Assembly: GCF_005145045.1 (NCBI RefSeq)
Contig: NZ_CP039691.1
Location: forward strand, 262,001 to 326,000
Origin: Agrobacterium larrymoorei
Lineage (GTDB): Bacteria; Pseudomonadota; Alphaproteobacteria; Rhizobiales; Rhizobiaceae
DNA length: 64,000 nucleotides
Direction: 5' to 3'
The notes under the pieces are model-generated. The model was not told the DNA's origin and searched no databases. It saw only the letters and a program-made list of their open reading frames with translations. This document shows positions 9,452 through 18,671 of the stretch, one piece after another; within the stretch, counting starts at the first letter, position 1, and each line of letters opens with the position of its first letter. The position numbers were made by a program, and so were the translations under genes.

Positions 9452-10984
9452 TCACGTTACCGCGCCTACCTGCCACGGCACGAATTCATTGTCGCCATAG
9501 TCATAGATTTCGCTGACGGTCTTGTCGCCAGAAGCCACCGCGATAATGTGTTCGAAAATCCGTTTGCCGGATTCTTCGATTGTCTCGGCACCGGTAACGA
9601 TCTCACCGCAATTGATGTCCATGTCTTCCTTCATGTGCTCATACATTTCGGAATTCGTGGCGATCTTGATGCAGGGCGCGGGCTTGAAGCCGGAGACGGA
9701 GCCGCGACCAGTGGTGAAACAGATGACATTGCAGCCTCCTGCAACCTGCCCCGTCACGGCAACGGGATCGTAGCCGGGGGTATCCATGAATACGAAGCCG
9801 GATTCTGTGACGGTTTCCGCGAATTCATAGACGGCCTTCAGCGGCATCGAGCCGCCCTTGGCGACAGCGCCCAGAGACTTCTCCAAAATGGTGGTGAGGC
9901 CGCCCAGCTTGTTGCCATGCGAGGGGTTGTTGTTCAGTTCGTCACCGTTTCTGGCGGTATAATCGCGCCACCAGTCGATGCGTTGCAACAGCTTTTCGGC
10001 GACGGCTGGCGTCACGGCGCGCTTCGTCAGAAGATGCTCCGCACCATAGATTTCAGGCGTTTCCGAAAGAACGGTCGTTCCGCCGTTGCGAACGATGAGG
10101 TCTGAAGCATAGCCGAGCGCGGGATTGGCGGAAATGCCGGAGTAGCCGTCTGAACCGCCGCATTCCAGCGCGATCTTCAACTTCGATAGGGGCTGTTCAG
10201 TCCGCTCGGCTGCGTTGACGGCGGGCAGCATCTCCTTGATGTTGGCGATGGCCGCTTCGATGGTCTTGCGCGTGCCACCATGCTGCTGGATGGTCATGGT
10301 GCGAAGGCGATCACCCTCTTCTATTTTGTAATGTTCGAGGATGGGCGCGATCTGGTTCGTTTCGCAGCCAAGGCCGATCAGCAGAATGCCGCCGAAATTG
10401 GGATGCCGTGCATAGCCCTGGATTGTGCGGATCAGCAGGCGATAGCCTTCCGACTTGGTGTTCAGCGCGCAGCCGCCGCCATGGGTTAGCGCCACGACGC
10501 CATCCACATTTTCGAAACCGTCCAGCCCGCCTTCCTTGTTGAAGTAATCGGCAATGTAGCGGGAGACGGTGGCGGAACAGTTTACCGAAGCGATGACGCC
10601 GATATAGTTGCGCGTACCAACGCCTCCTGCTCCGCGATCGAAGCCCATGAAAGTCCGGCGTTCTGCTTCCGGCAGCATGCCTCTTTCTTCGATGTCGGTG
10701 CTGAACTGATGCGCATGTTCGGACGGCACCATTGCGAGATTGTGCAGGTGCACATGGCGACCGGGCTCGATGTCCTGCGTGGCGATGCCGATGACCTGGC
10801 CGTATTTCAGCACTTCCTCGCCGGATTTGATCGGCTTCAGCGCAACCTTGTGGCCACGGCCAATCAGGTCGAGCGCTTTGAGGTCTCCCCGCCCTGTCTC
10901 GCTACCCGCTTTTATCGAGCGGCGCGCAACGGCCACGTTGTCATTGGCATTCAGCAGAATGGTTGCTTCGGTATTCTCAGTCAC
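9452..10984 (-). CDS. UxaA-family sugar-acid dehydratase (altronate dehydratase-like)
   Basis: A 510-residue iron-dependent dehydratase of the altronate/galactarate dehydratase family. An N-terminal SAF domain (about residues 1-95, ending EPGRHVHLHNL) is fused to the catalytic region with GTRNYIGVIASVNCSA, ALTHGGGCALNT, GLGCETNQI, ECGGSDGYSG and the C-terminal CFTTGRGS block. The start is GTG 10984, preceded by a strong GGAGGAGGA. In Campylobacter jejuni a UxaA-family protein belongs to the fucose locus, so this one could act on L-fuconate or a related acid. Altronate is the alternative. It probably shares regulation with the adjacent FadR-type gene, which is on the same strand. Confidence 0.85.
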   Translation of the reverse strand: MTENTEATILLNANDNVAVARRSIKAGSETGRGDLKALDLIGRGHKVALKPIKSGEEVLKYGQVIGIATQDIEPGRHVHLHNLAMVPSEHAHQFSTDIEERGMLPEAERRTFMGFDRGAGGVGTRNYIGVIASVNCSATVSRYIADYFNKEGGLDGFENVDGVVALTHGGGCALNTKSEGYRLLIRTIQGYARHPNFGGILLIGLGCETNQIAPILEHYKIEEGDRLRTMTIQQHGGTRKTIEAAIANIKEMLPAVNAAERTEQPLSKLKIALECGGSDGYSGISANPALGYASDLIVRNGGTTVLSETPEIYGAEHLLTKRAVTPAVAEKLLQRIDWWRDYTARNGDELNNNPSHGNKLGGLTTILEKSLGAVAKGGSMPLKAVYEFAETVTESGFVFMDTPGYDPVAVTGQVAGGCNVICFTTGRGSVSGFKPAPCIKIATNSEMYEHMKEDMDINCGEIVTGAETIEESGKRIFEHIIAVASGDKTVSEIYDYGDNEFVPWQVGAVT

Positions 10985-11025
10985 AAATGTCCTCCTCCCG
11001 ACATGCCTGCCGAGGCATTTCTTGA

Positions 11026-11718
11026 TTATTTATCGATCCAGCGCCGTCTCGAGCTTTCCAGATGAATATGCATGGCCGCCTGCGCAAGCAGTGGATCCTT
11101 TGCCTCGAGCGCGGCCAGAATGGCCTCGTGCTCCTGAAGGGCGAAGGCCCATGTGTCCTTGTCCTCGAACTTCACGCGCAATTGCGCCGAGATGGGGCTA
11201 TGCCGCTCATCGAAGAGATCAGCCACAAGCCGGGCCAGCACGCTGTTGCCGGATTGTTCGGCGATGATGGTGTGAAACTTCCGGTCCTGATCGAGCGGCT
11301 TGCGACCAGCTTCGATATCGCCGCGCATCTCGTCCAGATTGGAGCGAAGCGCGGAAAGGGCTGCGGCATCGATGCGGCTTGCCGCAAGCAGAATGGTTGC
11401 GCCTTCCAGCGTCGAGCGCGCCTGCATCAGTTCCGATGGACTTTCGCCAAGGGATTTGGTGCGCGTCGGCTGCGATCCCTGTTCCGGGAGAACATAGACG
11501 CCGGAGCCCATTCGGATATCGACGCTGCCATCGATTTCAAGCGCGATCAGCGCTTCGCGCAACGAAGGTCGTGAGACGCCCAGTTTCTGCGCCAGCTCGC
11601 GCTCCGCGGGCAGACGTGTGCCCGGCTGAAACTCTCCGCCTTCGATAAGCTCGCGGATTTGATCGGCGACCTGCTGATACAGCCTGCGGGGTTCGATGAT
11701 TTTGGCCTGACCATTCAT
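11026..11718 (-). CDS. GntR-family transcriptional regulator, FadR subfamily (FCD domain)
   Basis: A 230-residue regulator. The N-terminal winged helix (residues 10-75) contains RLPAERELAQKLGVSRPSLREALIALE, the GntR recognition region. The C-terminal FCD ligand domain includes the pattern DRKFHTIIAEQSGN, typical of metal- and carboxylate-binding FadR relatives. It lies directly upstream of the UxaA-like gene and divergent from the ABC importer, so it most likely represses the sugar cluster and responds to a sugar acid. The ligand is inferred from context only. Confidence 0.9.
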   Translation of the reverse strand: MNGQAKIIEPRRLYQQVADQIRELIEGGEFQPGTRLPAERELAQKLGVSRPSLREALIALEIDGSVDIRMGSGVYVLPEQGSQPTRTKSLGESPSELMQARSTLEGATILLAASRIDAAALSALRSNLDEMRGDIEAGRKPLDQDRKFHTIIAEQSGNSVLARLVADLFDERHSPISAQLRVKFEDKDTWAFALQEHEAILAALEAKDPLLAQAAMHIHLESSRRRWIDK

Positions 11719-11768
11719 GGATTATGCGCGACAGCCTGTTCGAGTTAAGGATTTGGCCTTACCGTATC

Positions 11769-11787
11769 GCCAAGCTGACATCTTGGC
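11769..11787. promoter_or_regulatory. Candidate operator in the divergent regulator/ABC region (GCCAAG-N7-CTTGGC)
   Basis: A perfect 6-7-6 inverted repeat between the GntR-type regulator and the sugar ABC operon. Its position about 50 bp upstream of the regulator start suits an autoregulatory site. No binding evidence can be read from sequence. Confidence 0.35.
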
Positions 11788-11797
11788 AAAGCAATAT

Positions 11798-11834
11798 TAT
11801 AGTTCATTGAAAAAACTATAGTAATTGCTATTTT
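11798..11834 (+). promoter_or_regulatory. Candidate promoter with overlapping inverted repeat for the sugar ABC operon
   Basis: TTGAAA (11807-11812) and TATTTT (11829-11834) are spaced by 16 bases and could be -35 and -10 boxes. The inverted repeat TATAGTT (11798-11804) / AACTATA (11814-11820) spans the -35 box, as expected for a repressor operator. The region is clearly more AT-rich than its surroundings. Confidence 0.4.
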
Positions 11835-11974
11835 CAACAAAGCTGTTTTAGCTCGCTACGGAAAATCCTCTCTCAAAAATCTTTAATTGGCTTGACCAAG
11901 ATAAAAATGCGGCCTAACCATTTCGCCATTCGCAGCGCTCTGGGAGGAGACCGGGCGCGTTTTGGGAGGAGCGG

Positions 11975-13540
11975 ATGGCGCAAGGCGCATCGACTATTTC
12001 GAGCCATGATGGCGTCCGCCGGAAGCCGCGCGAGCAATCGCGGGTGCTTCTTAGGCTGGACAATATCAGCAAGGAATTTCCCGGCGTCAAAGCGCTGAGC
12101 GATGTGCATTTCGATCTGCGCGCCGGTGAAGTTCACGCCGTCTGCGGTGAGAACGGAGCCGGTAAGTCTACGCTGATGAAGATCGTCAGTGGCGTCTACC
12201 AGCCCACCAGCGGTACGATCCTCCACAAAGGTCAGCAGGTCGAATATGCCTCGCCGCTGGAATCGGAAGCGGCTGGCATCGCGATCATCCATCAGGAACT
12301 CAACCTCGTCCCGCATTTGAGCGTTGCCGAGAATATCTATCTGGCCCGTGAGCCAAGAAAAGGCTTTCTGGTTGACCGGAAGAAGCTGCGCGCCGATGCG
12401 AAGCGCTGTCTCGACCGCCTCGGCATCGATCTCGATCCCGACCGCCTGGTTCGCGGGCTTTCGGTCGCGCAGTGCCAGATGGTCGAAATAGCCAAGGCGC
12501 TGTCTCTCGATGCCGAAGTTCTCATCATGGACGAGCCGACATCTTCGCTGACCGAGCAGGAGACGCGGCTGCTGTTCAAGGTCATTCGCGATCTCAAGGC
12601 ATCCGGCGTCGGCGTCGTCTATATCTCGCACCGTCTGGATGAGATGGCGGAAATTGTCGACCGCGTGACCGTGCTGCGCGACGGGCGCTATATTTCGACG
12701 GATGATTTCAGCGCCATCACGGTGGACGATATCGTAACCCGGATGGTCGGTCGGTCGCTGGAAGAGAAATTTCCGGAGCGGACATCCGTGCCGAGTGACG
12801 AGGTGATCTTCTCGGTAAAAGGACTGACGCGGACCGGCGTGTTCAATGACGTGAGCTTCGAGTTGCGCCGTGGCGAAATCTTAGGCTTTGCAGGCCTTAT
12901 GGGCGCCGGGCGAACGGAAGTTGCCCGTGCCATTTTCGGCGCGGATGCCTTCGATGCAGGCACCATCACGTTCGAAGGCCGCGAGCTTTCGATTAAATCG
13001 CCGCAGGATGCTATCGAACAGGGCATCGCCTATCTTTCCGAGGATAGAAAGAGCGATGGCCTTGCGATCAAGATGTCAGTGGCTGCGAATACATCGCTTG
13101 CCAATATGGACGAGGTTTCCAACCGCTTCGGCCTGATCGATTTCAAGAAGCACGACGAGGTGGCCAAGCGCTACGTTGATCTTCTCAATATCCGCACGCC
13201 GTCGATCAAGCAGACGGTTCGGCTGCTTTCCGGTGGAAACCAGCAGAAGATCATTATCGGCAAATGGCTGTTCCGGCAGTCGCGCGTGCTGTTCTTCGAT
13301 GAGCCGACGCGCGGCATTGATGTCGGGGCGAAATTCGCGATCTACAAGATCATGGACGAGCTGGCCGCACGCGGCATCGGCGTCATTCTCATCAGTTCGG
13401 AACTGCCCGAAGTGCTGGGGCTGACGGATCGTATCGCCGTCTTCCACGAGGGAACGATTACCGGCGTGGTCGAGACGGCCAAGACCAATCAGGAAGAAAT
13501 CATGCGCTATGCCTCGGGCTATAGCCGCAAGGCGCAATGA
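11975..13540 (+). CDS. Sugar ABC transporter ATP-binding protein, ribose type (CUT2)
   Basis: A 521-residue double ATPase with two ABC domains. The first has Walker A GENGAGKST (about residue 60) and Walker B VLIMDEPTSSL (about 186). The second has a degenerate P-loop GLMGAGRTEVARAIF, signature LSGGNQQK and Walker B LFFDEPTRGID. This asymmetry is normal for RbsA/MglA/AraG-type importers. In the first domain the signature reads LSVAQCQMVEIAKALS, also usual for this subfamily. ATG 11975 follows GGGAGGAGCGG. The permease gene begins eight bases after the stop. Confidence 0.94.
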   Translation: MAQGASTISSHDGVRRKPREQSRVLLRLDNISKEFPGVKALSDVHFDLRAGEVHAVCGENGAGKSTLMKIVSGVYQPTSGTILHKGQQVEYASPLESEAAGIAIIHQELNLVPHLSVAENIYLAREPRKGFLVDRKKLRADAKRCLDRLGIDLDPDRLVRGLSVAQCQMVEIAKALSLDAEVLIMDEPTSSLTEQETRLLFKVIRDLKASGVGVVYISHRLDEMAEIVDRVTVLRDGRYISTDDFSAITVDDIVTRMVGRSLEEKFPERTSVPSDEVIFSVKGLTRTGVFNDVSFELRRGEILGFAGLMGAGRTEVARAIFGADAFDAGTITFEGRELSIKSPQDAIEQGIAYLSEDRKSDGLAIKMSVAANTSLANMDEVSNRFGLIDFKKHDEVAKRYVDLLNIRTPSIKQTVRLLSGGNQQKIIIGKWLFRQSRVLFFDEPTRGIDVGAKFAIYKIMDELAARGIGVILISSELPEVLGLTDRIAVFHEGTITGVVETAKTNQEEIMRYASGYSRKAQ

Positions 13541-13548
13541 GGTGAGAC

Positions 13549-14571
13549 ATGGCGAATATCGCAGAAACGTCGAAAAGCTTTAAGTTCAACGACCGGCAGA
13601 AGGACATCATCCAGAAGTTCGCCGCGCTCGGCAGCCTTGTGGTGCTGACCATGGTGTTTTCCGCTACCAGCAGCGCCTTCTTCACAGTCAACAATGCCAT
13701 GACGATTGCGCTTCAGGTGACTTCCATTGCGCTTCTCGGCATCGGCGCCACCTGCGTCATTATCACCGGCGGTATCGATCTTTCCGTGGGTTCCGTGCTG
13801 GCGCTGTCCGGTGTGGTTGCCGCGCTTGCCGTGAAAGAACTCGGAATGCCGGTGCCTGTCGGCATGTTGCTCGGCATTTTCACGGGCTCGCTCTGCGGCC
13901 TCATCAACGGCCTGCTGGTCACCCGTTTCAAGCTGCCGCCCTTCATCGCCACGCTTGGAATGATGCTGATTGCACGGGGCGTCGCGCTTCAGATTACGGG
14001 TGCGCGCGCGGTTTCCGGGCTTGGCGAATCCTTTGGTGAGCTGGGTAATGGTGCACTGTTCAAGGTCGTCACGATTGGTGATGACGGTTTTCCGAATGTT
14101 GCCTTTCCGGGCATCCCCTACCCCGTCATTCTCATGATCGTCATCGCGGTTGCCGTGTCCTTCATGCTGAACCGCTCGGTTCTAGGCCGCCACATCTATG
14201 CGGTGGGTTCGAATGCGGAAGCGGCACGCCTTTCCGGCGTCAACGTCGCCCGGGTCACGAATTTTACATACATTCTGTCTGGCACGCTGGCTGGCCTGAC
14301 CGGCTGCGTGCTGATGTCTCGCCTTGTCACGGCCCAGCCGAATGAGGGCGTGATGTATGAACTTGATGCCATTGCCAGTGCCGTCATCGGCGGAACGTCG
14401 CTGATCGGCGGTGTGGGCACGATTTCCGGCACATTCATCGGTGCCTTCGTGATCGGAATCTTACGCAACGGCCTCAACATGAATGGCGTCTCCGCCTTCA
14501 CTCAACAGATCATCATTGGCCTCGTCATTCTGGGCACGGTGTGGATCGACCAGCTGCGCAACCGCCGCTGA
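13549..14571 (+). CDS. Sugar ABC transporter permease, ribose type
   Basis: A 340-residue inner-membrane permease of the RbsC family with eight to ten hydrophobic segments. The conserved blocks GGIDLSVGSVLALSG (about residues 70-85), PPFIATLGMMLIARG and YAVGSNAEAARLSGV (the EAA-like cytoplasmic loop) are all present, and the protein ends GTVWIDQLRNRR. A GAGGTGAGAC ribosome site precedes ATG 13549. It works with the ATPase upstream and the binding protein downstream. Confidence 0.94.
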   Translation: MANIAETSKSFKFNDRQKDIIQKFAALGSLVVLTMVFSATSSAFFTVNNAMTIALQVTSIALLGIGATCVIITGGIDLSVGSVLALSGVVAALAVKELGMPVPVGMLLGIFTGSLCGLINGLLVTRFKLPPFIATLGMMLIARGVALQITGARAVSGLGESFGELGNGALFKVVTIGDDGFPNVAFPGIPYPVILMIVIAVAVSFMLNRSVLGRHIYAVGSNAEAARLSGVNVARVTNFTYILSGTLAGLTGCVLMSRLVTAQPNEGVMYELDAIASAVIGGTSLIGGVGTISGTFIGAFVIGILRNGLNMNGVSAFTQQIIIGLVILGTVWIDQLRNRR

Positions 14572-14669
14572 TCGACTCAAGGTTTCAAGAAAAGGGTGCG
14601 GACCCTATCCGCGGGATAGCCGGCATTGGGAAGAGGAGCTCTCGCAGTGCAGGCACATTGGAGGAAGAC

Positions 14670-15611
14670 ATGAAGAAACTTGCGACTGCCCTTTTGACCT
14701 CCGCCATTGCGCTGTGGAGCGTTTCCACGGTTCAGGCTGGCGAAATCGCCGTCATCGTGAAAACCGTCAACTCGACTTTCTGGCAGAACGTCCAGAAGGG
14801 CGCGGATGCGGCGATGAAGAATTCGTCCGGCAACACCATGACCTTCCAGGGCCCGGCCTCTGAATCGGCCATCGCCGATCAGGTCAACATGGTCGAAAAC
14901 GCGGTCAACCGTAAGGTTGCCGGTATCGTTCTTGCGCCGTCCGACCCGGATGCGCTGGTGCCTGCCGTTAAGAAGGCTTGGGAAGCCCGTATTCCGGTGG
15001 TGATCGTGGACTCGCAGCTCGCCAAGGGAGCCGAGCAATATTACCAGTCCTTCCTTGCAACCGATAACAAGAAGGCCGGTGAGCTTGCCGCTCAGGCCCT
15101 GATCGACAAGGTCGGTAAGGAAGGCAAGATCGCGGTCATGTCTTATGTGGCCGGTGCCGGTTCGGAAATCGGTCGCGTCGGCGGCTTTACCGATTACATC
15201 AAGGCGAACTCGAAGCTCCAGATCGTCGGTCCGTTCTATTCCCAGTCGCAGATGGCGACCGCGCTTAACCAGACCACCGACGTTCTGGCCGCCAATTCCG
15301 ACCTCAAGGGCATCTTCGGCGCCAATGAGCCGACGGCTATCGGCGTTGGCCGTGCACTGGCTCAATCCGGCAAGGCTGGCAAGGTCGTCGCCATCGGCTT
15401 CGACGGCAATCAGGATCTCCAGAACTTCGTCAAGGACGGCACGCTTGCCGGCATCGTCGTTCAGGGCTCCTATCAGATGGGTGAGAAGGGCGTCGAAACC
15501 GTCACCAAGCTCATCAAGAAGGAAAAGGTCGAGAAGTTCGTCGATACCGGCGTCGTGGTCGTGACCAAGGACAACATCGACAAGCCGGAAGCGAAGAACG
15601 TTCTGTACTGA
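14670..15611 (+). CDS. Periplasmic sugar-binding protein of the ABC importer (RbsB-like)
   Basis: A 313-residue periplasmic binding protein. It starts MKKLATALLTSAIALW with a classical Sec signal peptide and likely cleavage after VQA near residue 23. The mature part has the type I fold motifs IVKTVNSTFWQNVQKGAD, VAGIVLAPSDPDAL and GIFGANEPTAIGVGRAL. ATG 14670 has GAGG nearby; 43 in-frame codons upstream are leader, not protein. It sits 98 bp after the permease, with a small palindrome CTATCC-GCG-GGATAG (14605-14619) between, which may let the binding protein be expressed at a different level. The ligand is not readable; L-fucose or a related aldose is suggested by the neighbours. Confidence 0.92.
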   Translation: MKKLATALLTSAIALWSVSTVQAGEIAVIVKTVNSTFWQNVQKGADAAMKNSSGNTMTFQGPASESAIADQVNMVENAVNRKVAGIVLAPSDPDALVPAVKKAWEARIPVVIVDSQLAKGAEQYYQSFLATDNKKAGELAAQALIDKVGKEGKIAVMSYVAGAGSEIGRVGGFTDYIKANSKLQIVGPFYSQSQMATALNQTTDVLAANSDLKGIFGANEPTAIGVGRALAQSGKAGKVVAIGFDGNQDLQNFVKDGTLAGIVVQGSYQMGEKGVETVTKLIKKEKVEKFVDTGVVVVTKDNIDKPEAKNVLY

Positions 15612-15628
15612 GTTGTACCCATTGCCTC

Positions 15629-15715
15629 CGTCATCCTCGGGCTTGTCCCGAGGATCCATTGCGGTCTCATTCGGTCCGGCGTGAGTGGATCCTCGGCTCA
15701 AGGCCGAGGATGACG
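15629..15715. repeat. Palindromic repeat pair between the binding-protein and aldo/keto reductase genes
   Basis: Two 30-base arms, 15629-15658 and 15686-15715, are reverse complements at 27 of 30 positions. Each arm is itself a hairpin (CCTCGGG-CTTG-CCCGAGG type). Short elements with CATCCTCGG/CCGAGGATG cores are common between genes in Rhizobiales. It may act as an attenuator between the importer genes and the catabolic genes. Confidence 0.75.
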
Positions 15716-15763
15716 AAGAGAGAACCGCAACCAACCCATCTGCAAATTCTGAAAGCGATTGCC

Positions 15764-16777
15764 ATGAAAGTCTCCGAGAAACGCAAACTGCCACGCCGCG
15801 ATGTCGAAGTGACTGTGATGGGTCTCGGCTGCGCCCAGATGGGCAATCTCTATCGCCTGACCCCCTACGAGGAATCCAAGGGGGCCTTCGATACGGCGTG
15901 GGCCAGCGGCATGCGCTATTTCGACACTGCGCCGTTCTATGGCTACACGCGCTCGGAGCGTCGGCTCGGTACGATGGTAACGGAGCATGACCGCAGCGAA
16001 TATACGCTGAGCACCAAAGTCGGGCGCGTCATGGTGCCGGATGAGACGGTTGGACCTGAGGAAGACGCCTACGTCGCGCCCCTGCCCTTCCGTCCACGTT
16101 ACGATTATTCGCATGATGGCATCATGCGCTCTTTCGAGGCGAGTCAGCAGCGGCTGGGTATCCTCCAGCCTGACATTCTCTATATCCACGATATCGGCCC
16201 CTTCACCCATGGCGAAAAGCACCAGCATTACTGGGATCAGCTGACATCGGGCGGCGGGTTCAAGGCGCTGGACAGGCTGCGGTCCGAAGGGTCCACGAAG
16301 GCCGTAGGTCTTGGCGTCAACGAGTGGGAAGTCGTGCGCGACGCGATGGATGAATTCGATATCGATGTCGCCATGCTTGCAGGCCGTTACACGCTGCTGG
16401 AGCAGCAGAGCCTCGGTTTCATGAACACCTGCGCCGAAAAGGGTGTCGGCATCGTCGTGGCTGGCGCGTTCAATTCAGGCATTCTGGCGGGCAATCGCAA
16501 GTTCAATTATGCCGATGCCCCTGCGGACATGCTAGCGCGCGTCGATGCGCTGCACGATGTCTGTGAAGAACTTGGCGTTTCCCTGCGAGCGGCGGCGTTG
16601 CAGTTTCCGCTTGCGCATCCGGCCTCGGTTACGGTCGTCTCCGGCGCGCGCAATGCCGAGCAGCTTTCCTCCAATATCGATTGGTTCGAGCAGCAGATTC
16701 CGGCTGAGTTCTGGAGCGAATTGCAAAGGCGTGGACTGATTTCAGACGGCGCGCCAGTACCGGGCAATGAGGGCTGA
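15764..16777 (+). CDS. Aldo/keto reductase, likely L-fucose (aldose) 1-dehydrogenase
   Basis: A 337-residue aldo/keto reductase. The catalytic tetrad is visible: Asp and Tyr in YFDTAPFYG, Lys in LSTKVGR and His in LYIHDIG. The overall pattern is that of D-threo-aldose / L-fucose 1-dehydrogenases and pyridoxal 4-dehydrogenase, which oxidise the anomeric carbon to a lactone with NAD(P). ATG 15764 is chosen because the 35 in-frame codons before it read through the palindromic repeat. The lactonase gene directly follows (stop at 16777, next start at 16782), matching the next step of the proposed pathway. Confidence 0.85.
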   Translation: MKVSEKRKLPRRDVEVTVMGLGCAQMGNLYRLTPYEESKGAFDTAWASGMRYFDTAPFYGYTRSERRLGTMVTEHDRSEYTLSTKVGRVMVPDETVGPEEDAYVAPLPFRPRYDYSHDGIMRSFEASQQRLGILQPDILYIHDIGPFTHGEKHQHYWDQLTSGGGFKALDRLRSEGSTKAVGLGVNEWEVVRDAMDEFDIDVAMLAGRYTLLEQQSLGFMNTCAEKGVGIVVAGAFNSGILAGNRKFNYADAPADMLARVDALHDVCEELGVSLRAAALQFPLAHPASVTVVSGARNAEQLSSNIDWFEQQIPAEFWSELQRRGLISDGAPVPGNEG

Positions 16778-16781
16778 GCCG

Positions 16782-17603
16782 ATGCTGATCGACGCGCATC
16801 AGCATTTCTGGCTGCTGAAAGACCGACAGGGCCAATGGCCGCCGCCGTCACTCGCGGCGATCTACCGCGACTTTCTGCCCGCTGATCTGAAGCCTTTGAT
16901 GGAGCAAGCGGACATCTCCGGCACCGTGCTGGTGCAAACGATGGAAACCGCTGCCGATACGGACTTCATGCTTGCGCTGGCCGATGATAATACTTTCATC
17001 AAGGGCGTGGTTGGCTGGGTGGATATGAAGGCTGACAATGCCGCTTCGGAAATCGCACGGCGTGCGATGCATCCTGCCTTCAAGGGCGTGCGGCCCATGT
17101 TGCAGGATATTGCGGATGTTAGCTGGATTCACGATGTCGCTCTTGAGCCTGCCGTGAATGCGCTTATCGAGCATGGCCTTGTTTTCGATGCTCTCGTGCT
17201 GCCGCCGCATCTCCCCTATCTGCTGCGCTTCGCCACGGAGTACTCCGCGTTGCCCATCGTCATCGACCATGGCGCGAAGCCATTGATCGCGACCGGTCAC
17301 TATAGCGCATGGCGCAAGGACATGGCCGCCCTCGCCGCCCTTCCCAATCTTCACTGCAAACTTTCCGGCCTTTTGACGGAACGCGGTGAACAGAAGCCGG
17401 AAGCCGTGCGCCCCTATGCGGAAACCATCCTTGAACTCTTCGGCCCGGAGCGTGTGATTTTTGGCAGCGACTGGCCGGTGCTGCGGCTCGCGGGAGACTA
17501 TCAGGGCTGGCTCGATTTTTGCCGGGATATGGTGCCGGAGGAGCATCACGCCGCTGTCTTTGGTGGAAATGCCGTTCGTTTTTATTCTCTTTCAGACAGG
17601 TGA
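16782..17603 (+). CDS. COG3618 amidohydrolase-superfamily lactonase (L-fuconolactonase-like)
   Basis: A 273-residue metal-dependent hydrolase. It starts MLIDAHQHFW with the HxH metal motif, has VIDHGAKP mid-protein and ends with the FGSDWPVLRL motif that supplies the catalytic aspartate. COG3618 members of known function hydrolyse sugar lactones such as L-fucono-1,5-lactone. GAGGG about eight bases upstream favours ATG 16782 over ATG 16767, which would overlap the previous gene. It sits between the aldose dehydrogenase and zinc dehydrogenase genes, consistent with opening the lactone they produce or use. Confidence 0.85.
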   Translation: MLIDAHQHFWLLKDRQGQWPPPSLAAIYRDFLPADLKPLMEQADISGTVLVQTMETAADTDFMLALADDNTFIKGVVGWVDMKADNAASEIARRAMHPAFKGVRPMLQDIADVSWIHDVALEPAVNALIEHGLVFDALVLPPHLPYLLRFATEYSALPIVIDHGAKPLIATGHYSAWRKDMAALAALPNLHCKLSGLLTERGEQKPEAVRPYAETILELFGPERVIFGSDWPVLRLAGDYQGWLDFCRDMVPEEHHAAVFGGNAVRFYSLSDR

Positions 17604-17606
17604 TTC

Positions 17607-18617
17607 ATGCTGGCGATTTTTTGCGACAAACCCGGTCAACTCAGCGCGAAGGAGCTGCCAAAGCCCTCCCGCAGCCAAGATGAGGTTCTGGTCCGCATTC
17701 GTCGCATCGGCGTCTGTGGCACGGATTTGCACATCTTCACCGGCAATCAGCCCTACCTCTCCTATCCGCGGATCATGGGTCATGAACTGGCGGGTACGGT
17801 GGAAGAAGCGCCGGAAGGAAGCATGTTTGCTGCCGGAGATATCGTCACCATCATTCCCTACATCTCCTGTGGCCATTGCAGCGCCTGCCTGAAGGGCAAG
17901 AGCAATTGCTGCCGCAATATCGGTGTGCTCGGCGTTCACCGCGATGGCGGCATGGTGGAATATTTGAGCGTTCCGCAACAATTCGTTCTGAAGGCGGAAG
18001 GCCTCAGCCTCGATCAGGCGGCAATGACTGAGTTTTTGGCCATCGGCGCACATGCGGTGCGTCGCGGTGCTGTCGAAAAGGACCAGCATGTCCTGATCGT
18101 CGGCGCTGGTCCCATCGGCATGGCGGTTGCCGTCTTTGCTGTTTTGAATGGCGGCAAGGTCACGATGATCGACAGCCGTGAAGACCGGCTATCCTTCTGC
18201 CGGGATCACCTCGGCGTTTCCAACATCGTTCTCCTTGGCGAAGGCGACAAGGACCAATTGAGCGAGATCACCGGCGGCAATTTCTTCGATGTCGTCTTCG
18301 ACGCGACCGGCAATCCGAAAGCCATGGAGCGTGGCTTTTCCTTCGTCGGGCATGGTGGCTCCTACGTCCTCGTCTCTATCGTCGCGAGTGATATCAGCTT
18401 CAACGATCCGGAATTCCATAAACGTGAGACGACCCTTCTCGGCAGCCGCAACGCGACGCCGGAAGATTTCGAGCGGGTGCTGGAGGCGCTGCGGGCAGGC
18501 AAGGTGCCGGAAGCGCTCATCACCCATCGCATGACGCTCTCGGACGTACCGTCTCGATTTGCCGATCTGACGAACCCCAAAGCGGGCGTCATCAAGGGAA
18601 TGGTGGAGGTCGCCTGA
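17607..18617 (+). CDS. Zinc-dependent alcohol dehydrogenase (MDR family)
   Basis: A 336-residue medium-chain dehydrogenase. The catalytic zinc site is in RRIGVCGTDLHIF and GHELAG, the structural zinc cysteines in CGHCSACLKGKSNCC (about residues 90-104), and the Rossmann loop in VGAGPIGMAVA (about 168). The best relatives by eye are sorbitol / L-galactonate-5-dehydrogenase-like proteins. In this cluster it may oxidise the dehydrated sugar acid (a 2-keto-3-deoxy acid), or a sugar acid such as L-galactonate. It starts three bases after the lactonase stop. Confidence 0.88.
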   Translation: MLAIFCDKPGQLSAKELPKPSRSQDEVLVRIRRIGVCGTDLHIFTGNQPYLSYPRIMGHELAGTVEEAPEGSMFAAGDIVTIIPYISCGHCSACLKGKSNCCRNIGVLGVHRDGGMVEYLSVPQQFVLKAEGLSLDQAAMTEFLAIGAHAVRRGAVEKDQHVLIVGAGPIGMAVAVFAVLNGGKVTMIDSREDRLSFCRDHLGVSNIVLLGEGDKDQLSEITGGNFFDVVFDATGNPKAMERGFSFVGHGGSYVLVSIVASDISFNDPEFHKRETTLLGSRNATPEDFERVLEALRAGKVPEALITHRMTLSDVPSRFADLTNPKAGVIKGMVEVA

Positions 18618-18671
18618 GCGCGACGTCCACGACGCATGAATTCAACGACCTCTGACCGCGAGTAAACGGCC

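Noticed and set aside
15659..15763. N-terminal extension of the aldo/keto reductase
   Set aside because: The extra codons translate the palindromic repeat; the family N-terminus starts at ATG 15764.
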